Shown: one piece after another, positions 31,903-43,900 of the stretch | How the letters are laid out: every line of letters begins with the position of its first letter | Position numbering within the stretch: the stretch's first letter is position 1 | Origin: Theristus sp. LFF4_11 | Taxonomy: Eukaryota > Nematoda > Chromadorea > Monhysterida > Xyalidae | Assembly: GCA_030248135.1 (NCBI GenBank) | Contig: JASANC010005666.1 | Span: 1-64,000, forward strand | Direction: 5' to 3' | DNA: 64,000 nucleotides | Translations under genes and position numbers: made by a program | Notes under the pieces: generated by a model | The model's input: only the letters and a program-made list of their open reading frames with translations | What the model was told of the DNA's origin: nothing | Database searches by the model: none

Positions 31903-34900
31903 ATGAGCGGTGAAAGTGGAATTTCGTTTGGAACGTTTGGATTTGGGCCTCAAACCGCAGCGACAGAGGAGAGGACAGCAAATGAGGTGGGGGGTGCTGT
32001 CGATGTCGGTCGATCGGTTTCGAGCAATTTTTGTTCGTTCTCCAATTTTGTTGCGTTTGACGACGACACAATTTGAGGATCATGTCATGAGAATTGAGTT
32101 TTTTTTTCAAAATCGCCAGATATTTTTGCTGCTGATGATTCTTAATTTATAATGATTAAAAAAAAGACTGCATTCTTTTGGTTAGTGCTTCATAAGAGTT
32201 CGACACAATTTGAAAGTCAAATTTTAATGTCCAAAAATGGAAAAAGGGTTTGCCAAAATCTTCAGTTATTATCACAGTAAGACTGATACTGCTGACATAC
32301 TGTGGCCAAAAAAACGCTAATTGCACCCATTTGGATGCGAAAAACGCCAGGCTCAGTTCAGTTTGCAACAACCCATTTTTTATTGCAATATGTGCGTGAG
32401 GAGTTTATAAGTATGTAAATAGTAAGTTGTAAGTTTTTCATTGAACTGCAGTGACGGCTTTCTTTTTTGTCTTTGTAAGCGATGGGTGTTCACCGGGTAA
32501 AGAAACTGACTCGAATCGTCTTGTTTCTGGCATGAAACTGTTTGCTGTAAAACGTGTACAACTTATTTTCGATATTTCGAAGTGAAATCAACTTAATGTG
32601 TAGTGTAGCAAAAAACTTGAACTTGAAAACAAAAAGTTGGTGTGAACATCAAGGACAATTGGCATTTTGTCGGCTGTTGAAAAGCGACATCACGACAGCC
32701 TATGATTTTTTCTTGGGTGTGGTGGACGACAGCACACATAGTCGCCATCAAGTCAAAAGTGACGAGAATATGCCTCGAGATCAACGCCCGCATTGTCACA
32801 AACGAGACAAATCAAACGGCAAACATTTTATGCCAGGTGCTAGCCGTGTTGGCCGAGGTGATGGTCGATCGCACGGAGGCGGAGTTGCGCGCCGCGATGA
32901 CGACGACGAAACGATATCCGCTGCATAAAGAGCGCTGGATAGAGACGGCCATCAATCATTTGCTTGCGGCGGCGTCGGCCGCAGACAACGGTCCGGACAT
33001 CGAGGAGCTGCCGGTGGAACCGATCGCGCAGGTTCGAGCAGTTTTGGTTTGATTCAGTTCAATCTAATGTCGAATTCGTTGCGCGAATGAATTAGCACTG
33101 CGGTTTGTTTCGATTGTCCAGATATGAATGCCATACAACTACGAACAGTTGATTTGCTTGATAGTGATTGCTAAAATGAGTTGATTGATTCATATGGAAC
33201 GTAAGTGCCAGGCACAAGGAAATCCAGTTTCCAGTTTGTGGGCACACAGCCTACAAGAGAACCAATGAAAAAATCGAACGTGAAAGACGGTGGTGGTTGC
33301 AAAATATCGCTCAGCCTGGCTGATGCGAACATTCGTTTGTTACGACACTTTTCCGCAATTGCGGTAGTCAATGAGCAACAACAACAAATGATTGTGATGT
33401 GGGAATGACTGAATGGCTGACAAAGAAAAGAAACGTTTTTTCAGACTCAACCCATTTCCGCTGCCCGAGACGAAGCGATTTCATCGCAGTCGGCATCATC
33501 GACCCACATCGTTTCTGGTTGGTTGTTGTTGTCACTTTGATTGATTCTGAAGCAATGTAAAACAGCATGGAGGTTTCCATACATTTAACAACTTGAATTG
33601 ATTGGGTTGACATTGCGCAGCAGTATTATCTTTTATTTTTGTTCTGCGACTCTATGCGCGCAGCAGTATAAGCAGTTTTATGCTTGGCTTGACGCGGGAA
33701 TTCAAAATTGGTGAAGTGACCCGTGTCCCTAAGACACCGTTGTTGAGTCTCTAGGTCAATTTTGAATTGCCGCATCATGCACGAAACAGATTTTCTTTCG
33801 AAGTCTGCAAACGTATTGAGACCCACAGCCAAAAGAAAAGACTAGGCCCATGTGGCATAAATTCGCCAGTGAATGGATGGGTGTGTGGAGGGTGAATGTT
33901 CAGACTTTGAAATCAACAAAACGATCGTTTTTTCATTTTTCTCAGTCATTTTCAGCATTCGATATGGCCGCTAACGCCGTGCGATCGGAGGAATCGGTCC
34001 GATCGACGACACAAAACTCCGACAACTCACTAGCATTAGTGCCAGTGACTCGGTCGGTTGCGACGGCCGCGCAAGCAACCACTAGCACAGTGACAGCATC
34101 GGACAAGGAGAGCCAAGATCTTCAGGTAAATCAATCTCCTTAAATGTCCTTGTCTGACGAACGAACAGATTTTTTTCGCTCTGGCTTTTTTATGGTTGCA
34201 CAGACCACAGCACACAGGAGTATTCATGGGCGATGTTGTCAATGCGCCACCCTCTATGTCTGTTGGACTGACACTAACGTTCTTAGCCAATACAAAAAAA
34301 ATCACAGCAACAAAAAACTTTCCAATGGATACACCCTGTCCGATATATCCAGATCCAGATGAAGGTGTTCTGCCACTGTTCTGGAGCCTGAAAACGAAAG
34401 TCATTGTCTCGTTCATTCGTGTTTCCATTGGTTTTCAGCGAGCGCTTGCGATGTCGTTTGCCGAGACGAACGTTCAACTGGAGAAGGAGCGGAGAATACC
34501 AGCAAATGCGCCAGTGGGATTGAAAAATGTCGGCAACACTTGCTGGCTGAATAGCCTGCTACAGGCAAGTGTGCTGCTGATAGACTGCGTGAAACGAATG
34601 TCATTGTTGTTAGATTATGCGGGAGTTTTTTCAGGCGTTAAAACCAATCCTACGGCGGTCATTGTACGAAACGGAAATCCCCGACGGCGAGCTAAAAAAT
34701 GAGGTGAGTGAGGCATAAGGTGTTTTTCTGTACTCTCCAGTCGTGCGTATAAGAAACAGCAACAGGGCAGTGAAAGGTACAGCAAATCAACCAGGTTGTC
34801 TGATGGTTTTCGCGGTCATCATTTGGTCTGCATTTCGTCCCCTCCTGGCCAAAATCAGAGGCAGAAGAGAGGCGTGGTGTCAGTGCATGTGTGTGTGTGT

Positions 34901-37900
34901 CTTGAGCAGATGACAGCAAATTTTTGTTTGAAAACGTGCTCACATTTGAGCCCAAACGCGCCATGCGTTAAGGCCCGTTTATACCTGACGTATGCGCATA
35001 CTGTACGTCACGGCACGTCACTTTAGGTCCCGTGTTATTGCATACTGCCGTTCACACAGACGTGTGCATGTATGTACGGCACGTCACGTCACTTTAGCTC
35101 TCGTGTTGTTGCATACCACCGTTCGTAACTGACGTACGTCGACGTACGTCTGCATAAGCATCAGGTATAAACGGGCCTTTAATTTCAGTCGTTCGAACTG
35201 CGTCTACTAGTCGAACTGCGGCGTTTGGTTGCCGTGCTGTATGAGACGAATCGTGCCACCACATCACCGGCCGAACTGTCCAGTGTGCTCGCGCGGCATC
35301 CAGCGCTGTCGAAACCGAATGGACAGCAGGTTGGTGGATAACTGTCTAGGGATCGTTGTTTCTTCTCTGTATCGAATCTAGGAGCAAGCTTGCTGTTGGA
35401 TTTGCAATGAGGACAAATTTGAATTTGGATGGGATTTTTCGCTCACACGTTTCGAATATCTACCAAAAAGTGTATTGTTATGTACCATTCATTCATTTTG
35501 CCCGATCCACGCTCAAGTGAAACTGGTGTAACTGGAAGATTGTACAGAAGAGAAGTTGGAACATTTCGATTGATCCAACCCACCCAATTGCAGGACGTAA
35601 CCGAAGCAATTTTGATCATCATGGAATCGTTGGAGCGAGCATACGATTTGCTCAATTCGCCCGAACAACTTCAGGTAAATCGTGAATACGCACGCCAGAT
35701 ACCCGAAATTCGATACTGACTTGAATACTTATTCAAAAAGTTATTTGTCATCGGGAGCAAACATGAGCAAATTCCCATTTCGTGATTTCTCAGGAGCACC
35801 TGGTTGTGCCCAGTACGTCGCGCGACAACAATGCAAATGAAAGCAATGTGCCTCAGGATGATTCGGCACTGAGCGACACTGTGTCCTCAGCACGGATCGT
35901 CAGCAATCCAAACGAAATGGCTGAAAGTTCACATTATGAAGTTACTGAGTCGCGAACGAAAACTACAGTCTGCCATAAAGATGAAATGCAATCCATGTCA
36001 AAAGAATCAAGTATGTAGATTGCGAAAACACCGTTTAGTGTTCGGTGCTTGCTTGCTATTCCCGCACGGAGATTACATAAAAATGGTCATGGTTAAAAAA
36101 GAACAAAAACGATTGCCGTTCATCCGCTGATTGGTCGGTTGGATGCTGTTTTAGCGAATCAGCGTGCCACATATTTTTTATTTTCACATTTCTCTTGCAT
36201 TTTCAGCAGGTGGCCGCATCGATAATGACGATCCACCAGACGCCCCGAGGCCGAGCAACGCAATCGAGGATGATCTCGAAAATGAGGACGCAAGAAATAA
36301 CAATCCAATTCCAAGTGAACCTGCGACCAACGCTGATGAAGGCGACATCAGATTCGCCAATGAAGACGCAACCACAGCGACAACATCGACAACGATGGAA
36401 ACGGAGGCGGTCGAACAGCAAATACCGTCAGATCCGAGACAAACATTGGTGGATGTGGAGGTTGAAGAGCCATTCAATGCGCAACCTTCCATTCCTTGTT
36501 CATTGGACTCAACAATTGAGCAGGAGAACAAGGAAAACGAGCAACGCGAAAACGCGGAAATGAAAATGGAGAATAGCGGCAATCGCGAGAATCCGATTCG
36601 GAAACTGTTCTTTGGCACCGTCGTGCAACAGAGAGTCGGCACGGGTACACCGGTTGCTTCTGGTGGGTTTTTGATGTGTGCTTGTGGGCTGATATTGAGG
36701 TGCAAGACACTACCGGACGAAATGTGAAATCTCTCGGTTCCAGACTGATTCGAGTTCGAACCAAATTTGGGTCTTTAATCTTATAACTGCAGTTTTCGTA
36801 ATCGGTAGGCGTAGAGGTGATAGACGTGACTGTAACCGGTTTTCATTTGTACAAAACGTTGTTCATTTGTATTGTGGATTTATTCAAACGTGTCCGGACT
36901 AAAATGACTTCATTTACTTTAAAAACGCCCGTTTGTCAAAGTTAAGACACCAAAATGCCAGTTTGGTGTGACTGATTCGACATTCACCATTTGTTTACGG
37001 GAAGAAATCGGCTAAACGTCAAGTCTGGTTTGCTGTGGCCGTTTGTTTGCGCATGTTTGGCCGGCACATGACCTCATTTCAGTGGGACACGTTAAAAAAA
37101 TAGGTCATACATTTGTACATTCTCATTAACCCCTGCACAGTTTCTAATGTGCGAATCAGTGAGAGGCATTGTGATTGTGCTGAGTAGAGTTTTCTCCGAA
37201 GTTCACCGTCTTCAAATGAAACAGCAATCAAATTTTCCAGTGCCAACCGAGCCACCCTGCGAGCCGCCGGTGCAGCACTGCCTCCAGCACTACACGGTGC
37301 CCGTGAAGATGTGCCGTCACTTGCACGACTCACTGATGCTGTCGTTCTTTTCGATTGACGCCGAAATCGGCCACGCGCATGAAGCGTTGCAGGTTTTACC
37401 GTTTTTATTTTCTGTATTTTGAACACTTTCGGTTGTTGACAGAAATATTTTCACTTCGCCGATGATTAATTTTGATCAGGCTGCTTGTGTTCTGCAAATT
37501 TACCATCCATTCCTTGAACCCCCCCCCCACCACCACCTAATTAAATTTGCATTCAAATGGTATTTAACACCATGCAGTGGTTTGCCACATTGAGTTTTGA
37601 GTTTTCTTCCTCATTGTTTGGGTTGTTAGTGCTTCTATTTTCTTTGCGCTTGCCGATTGCTGAAAAAGTAAAAACAAGTCGCCCCAACTGATGGCGTTCT
37701 CTGAACGCATTTCTGGGTATAAAGGTCGCTTGAAATTGAGTTGTGAGTGAGTTGAATTCTGTGAATCACTGCGTGCACGGAAGACCACGATTGCGTTTGC
37801 AGACAACGTTCAAAGTGCTGCCGACCTATCTGACGTTGTCCTTGCGCCGCTACGAGTATGATCAAACGCAGAAAACGCCCGTGAAAGTGAACGACGTGTT

Positions 37901-40900
37901 CAAGTTCCCCGAGACGTTGGCAGTGGATCGGTTGGGCGTTTTGCAAGTGTTTTGTTTGTGTCGTGTCGTGTTGTCGTAAATAAGCCAAAAAAAGTCCGCC
38001 GCCAAAACCGGTTTGATGTTAGTAGTGGCTGAGATATTCCTGTATTTGCCATGATTAGGGTTAGGGGAAAAAAAAAATCCGGATTTTTTTTTTAAATTAA
38101 AAAAAAATTTTTAAAAAAAAAAAAAAATTTTTTTTTACAAGTTAGGTTTGTTCGAAGCGTCTCGTCGAGCTGAGTTCATCTAGACTATTTTCAGAACGAT
38201 CCGGAAAACTATAAGAGCGAAAATCGTGTTTTATTGAAATTATGTCCATTTCATAGAGGGAAAGTTGCATTTTCAACAGTAAAACAGGACAATTTTCGAC
38301 GTGTACTTGAATATTGAACCGTTCTTAGTTGTTCCTCTTTAGAAAATTACCAAAATTTGACTGTGTTCAAAAATTCCTGTTTGCTGTAGCTAAGTCGGCA
38401 ACCCCTGTCGACCCGGTCGCCCCCCCCCCAAGACACTTACTTTCAGGTTCAACCAGCTATGCTATCTGCCACATGGCGAGAGCCCACTCTTCAAATCATC
38501 GTATCGAAAACACGTACCATGATTTCGCGATCACGTTGCGGGCAACTGACAGACGCAAGTTTAACACGTTAGTTTAGCTCAGCACGCAAGTTTTAACATG
38601 TGGCCATGTTATCGGGTATCTGAAAAACGGTCGTGTGATGTGGTATTAACCAACATCTCCGCTCCAATTGTTTAACAATGTATCGCACAACTCCATTGTA
38701 GACCTATAACATACGCCAATCAAGAAAATATCATGTTCATCTCATGGCCTACCACCGACTGAAAAAACATGTTCTAAGTTGCAAGAAAACGATTTCTGAA
38801 ACGATATTTCAATTCAGTTAAGTCATTTCAACGCTAAAAATTGACTCTAGAAGTCATCCAAATCGAAAAACATGGAGTACGTCGGTCAAAATGACCAAAT
38901 AATGACATGTACCTAAGCACACAAAGAAGTTGGGAAGAAAATTTGGTTTGAACTTTCAAAAAATTATGCCATAAATCGAATTTTCAGAGCAAAGTAGAAG
39001 AAAAATTTTTCAAATTTTTTTTTTTAAGTTTGAAAAAAAAAATCCAAATTTTTTTTTTAAAAAAAACGAAAAAAAAAATAAAAAAAAAATTTTTTTTTTC
39101 AAAGCCCCTAACCCTAGCCATGATACCTATTGCGAAACTTCTCTCGAAGCAACAGTGAGGGTTTTTTCTTTCAGCTACATGCACAATCGCCTAGCCGATG
39201 TCCGTCCCATATTGTACCAGGTGCGTCGCGCACAGCACCAGCGTGACTTGCTGCAGAAGCAGTTGGCAAAGTGAGTTTTTTGTTACGGAGGTGTACTGGC
39301 TCATTGGCTGATTGGTTGTTGTTGTTGTTCATCGCCCAGGGTGGGAAAGGGTAGTGACGCAATTTGGCCGAACGAGCGGCCTTGGTCTGTGTGTAGGAGC
39401 TGCGTTGTTGTCCGCTTGGCTGGTTGGTCGGTTTCAGCGTGTGGTAGCCAATCAGCGCACCAGGGGCATTTTTTGATTTTTTGATAAGTGTAGTGATTTG
39501 GATGGTTTTTTGGCCTTTGACAATACAACTATAAGTAACAACAGACTCATCCAACCGGTGTTTTTTTTAATATTTTTAATTCGTCTGAAAATTATTTCAG
39601 CTTGATGAATTTCGAAAAGCGCGATCAAAGATTATCGGACGTGATGAGAACAGTGGCGATCTATTTTGGCTTGAAAATGGAACCGCCAACAACAGCCGCC
39701 TCCACGCAACTGCGGTACACAGTTTCCGGTTTCTGCTGTTCCTCGTTCATAAAGAGTTTTTTTATAACCATCGAAACCAGAAAACTAGAAAGAATCGCTG
39801 GAAATTATAATTTATTATTTATGTTCCACGAATTTAGCACCAATCAAGAAGAGCCGCCAGAAACGAACGATCTAACCAGCGGAATATCACCACCATCCAG
39901 CAGTGAGGGTCACGATGAACACGAGGTACAAAAAAACTTTGTGGCAAAACTTTGAACACTTTCTGTCTGTGGCAAAACAGCTTCGGCAGTTCTGCCTGGT
40001 GTCCGTCGCACTGACGAGCCAGGGGGCACCGCGGTATGCGTCTACCTGGCGAAACCGCAAACAGCGAACTTCATGTATTGGTAACATCGAGATTGCGAAA
40101 CTGTGGGAAACAATGACAGTTAAGAACAGTTTCTGAGAGTCGAACTGCATTCAAACAAAAAAAAACAGCGATTCGGTTTCTTCGATTTGTTTTTTTTGTT
40201 TACTTTTAAAGCGGCAAACACTGACCAAGCACATCGGCTGTTTCCTTTTTTTTTCATTAAAAATTCGATTCTCGGTTTAATGTGTTCAGTTTCAGTCGAC
40301 TTTCATAACTTCATAAAAAACGAGAGAAAAACTTTCAGGAAGACATGGACACCAGTGAACAGGGCGACGACGAAAGGCCAGAAACCAGCAGCGCCACAAC
40401 AAAACCGAACGATCGTCAGCGAGGAGCGACCGTAGCTGCCTCCGTTAGCAGTTCGTCGGCGACCCATCTGACGCCGTCAGTGTCGGTCAGCTGTGGACAA
40501 CTCGGTCTGATGCAAGACCAAAGTGACCTGGAATGCCATCCGTCCACGTTCGAAGGTCCGAGACAGTCGGATTGCGATTCTACGACGCTCCAAGGTGCCT
40601 GTCGGCTGGACTGCGACACGCGACATCGCATACGGGCGTCGTTCGACTCGGCGCAACAACGCGACATTGTCTGTGATTTCGTCGCGAAACAGCTGCAGAA
40701 AATCACAAAGGATGAAATTGGTTGGTGTTATTATGGTTGTTGTTGGTGTGGTGTTTACCATTACCACCGTGGTAACTGACTGGATGAAGTTGAACTGGGC
40801 TAAAGGATCGACCGGAGAAGTTTTGTGTAGGGTTGGCAAAATACCGTTTTTTTTCAAATGGTGGTAAAAAAAACCTGTATTTTTACCGGTAAAATTACGG

Positions 40901-43900
40901 TAATTTTACCGGAAAAAAACGAAAGGCAAAAAGTTGTAAACACCCACATATTTTTCGCAGCCGACTTTAAACTTGAACCGGGTTTTGTGAAAACAACTTT
41001 CAGAATGCTTTGTTCAAAATATCGTGCACCAACAAAGAAAATAAATTATGTTTGGGCTTGAAAACCCAAAAGGTCAGCAATAAATCGAACATTACCTTTT
41101 GCTTAATCGTTTATATTCCACCAATTACACAGGAAAAAACCACAGCTTTTTCACTGGACAGTCTTTGGTCACAATAGACGAACACAATTTGCTGCAATAA
41201 CGCAATTAAACCGAATTTAGAGTCAGATCAAAAAGAAAACAAATCAGTAACTGTGGAAGAAAGACAATTTTGAGCGACATTTGGAATTTTTGAAGTTTTC
41301 AGCTCAGCTTGGCAGCTCCAGCCGATTCTTGCACCTCGCTTAACAGTTCTTTTAAAACATCAGTGTCAACTTCGTCATCATATTTTTCTTGGTCGCAGAT
41401 TTTCTCATTTTCTCATCAAAAATGATATAAAAACTCAGAGTCCGAAATTGAAAAAAACCGGAAAAATACGAAAAAAACCGGAAAAATACAGAAACGGTCT
41501 TTTTCCCGTTTTTTTCAAGGCACCAATTTTTGCCCTGGTAAAAAAACGCGTATAAATACGTGTTTTTTTACCGGTAAAAAAACCGGTATTTTTACCATGC
41601 CAACCCTAGTTTTGTGATGTCATAAATAGGGATGGATCCGGCAAATTTGCCGGAATCCGGGCCGGATCCGGCAAAAGCCCATTCCGGCCGGGCCGGATCC
41701 GGCAAAAATTGCCGGAATCCGGACCGGAATGGCCTTTTTATGTCCAAAAAACATCTACGCACATTTCGTCGCTTCTTCATCACATTTTCAGCATAAAACA
41801 GCACAGACACAGAAACAAAGTCAGCAAGACACAGCACGTGAACCAACCAAAAATTACAACAACAACAATTGACAAAATTCACATCGCATAGGGATAATCA
41901 AGTGCTGCCAACACTCCATTCAGAAACATGACCTTTTCGGCGTTCTGAGTTGACAGACGAGATTGGCTGTACACAAACACCTGCCTGGCTTCAGAGAACA
42001 TTCGTTGCTTGCCACGCTTGTTGGTAGCGGTGCCAGGTATCTGCGCGCGATTGTCGATAGTTTGGGGTATTTAGATGAGTTCAGCCGCCAAAAGTCTTGC
42101 ATTAGATCACTTTTGTCCGGTTCGTCGATAAAATCATCCGACTCGTACATATTCATTTCGCCGCGCAGTTCGTCTTCGAGACTGGATTCGCCTGACGGGT
42201 TTCGCGGTCCCGCAGCGCTAAACTCGATGCCTCCGTAGAGGCCAGTCGATTTCTTTTTTGGTTCGGGCTCGCGTTCACTTTCGTCATCGTCGTTGTTTGC
42301 GATCTCGGATGTATCGTCGCAGTTTGTGGGCGTCTCCGGTCGCTTCAAGATTTTCTTTGCAATGTGAAGTAGTTCACAACGAATCGCGCCTTCATTTTCG
42401 AAGACGACTGCAGTATTCTTGAATCGCAGATCAACGTACGTGGCCATGATGTTGGATTCGTTGTGGAAACGCGCACGGAAGCGTGTGTCGATGCTGGTCA
42501 GCAGCGTTTCTTTCGTCGTACCAATGCCACTCGCATCGACTTGTTCGATGCGCTGCTTCGGTGCGCAAACGGCGGGCAACACCATTGAAATGGATTCGTC
42601 GTCTCGTGGATTCGTCGTTGGGGGGTTTATCGGGTTTTAGGGGATCACGGCACCCCCGCACACCCACGGTAACACACGTCGCTAAAATCGCTGGTGTTCT
42701 GGGGCTCACAAAAAAGCAACTGTTTGACAGCTAACTGAATATGACCAACGAAGATGGCTGATTTCAAAAAACCTGCTATTGTTCATCAACAACGTCGGCC
42801 AAAAGCTGGCAGCCACGTTTTTTAAAGTGGACGATGCTGCACATAAGTTTACCACTCAAGACAAAAGCAGTGAACCATTTACCATTGAACAGAACACTAA
42901 ACTAATGAAACGCTCACTGATCACATGTCAAATGCACAACAACAAAACCAACAAAGCACCGAAACAAATTTGTCAAACCATTGAACAGCTCTGAAACGGA
43001 GGAATCAACTGGTTAATTCGCGGGTCTCGGCCATTCCGGCCGGATCCGGCCGGATCCGGCAAAATTGCGCCGGAATCCGGACCGGATCCGGATCCAATTT
43101 TAGGCGCCGGAATCCGGAATCCGGACCGGAACCGGCTCCATCCCTAGTCCTAAAGCGGCTGTAGAACCAAAAAAATGTGAGAATAAAAAACAGTTTTTTT
43201 AGTGCCAACCGAAAGCTATACATAATCAACCCGAGTAATGCAACCAATTAGCCGTTGCCGTTGTTTCAGACTTGAATCGACAAATCGATGATAAGACAGA
43301 CGCGATCGATCGGGCGTTCGATCACTTGGAGCGAAAAGAGGTGTGTTGTGTGTGACAAAACGTTGCGATTACCGTTTATCAATAATTTACATTTCTCGCA
43401 TTCATACAGCTTGTGCTTACTGCTTGCCCACAAAAAAACATGAAAACTACCTAGACCTAGAAAGACCACCGACACGTGTTTCTGCATCTATTTGCCAACC
43501 ATTTCGAAAGCCGGAAATTCATATTGCTACTGGTTTTGTTTTCCTTTCTTGAATTTCTTTTGCACTCATGTCAAACTGATTATGACATCATTTGACATTT
43601 GTTTCAAATAAGAGAAGCTCGATTACTGAACCGGTTTGCAGATCTACCAACTGCACGCAGTGCTGGTGCACGAAGGCAGCGCGTGTGCCGGTCATTATTG
43701 GTCGTTCGTGCGGTCGGACGAGACGGATGGCGGCTGGTTGAAGTACAATGACACCACGGTGCGTGCGAGTTGATGGTGTTGATGATGATGATGGTGGTGG
43801 TGATGATGGTGGTGGTGATGATAATGGTGATGATGATGATGGTGATGATGATAGTGATGATGATGACGATGAAGGCGGTGATGATGATGGTGATGAAGTG

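Noticed and set aside
36184..36705. Antisense open frame of 173 codons
   Set aside because: Mirror of the acidic USP exon 36207-36662, whose sense frame fits splice phases and family sequence.
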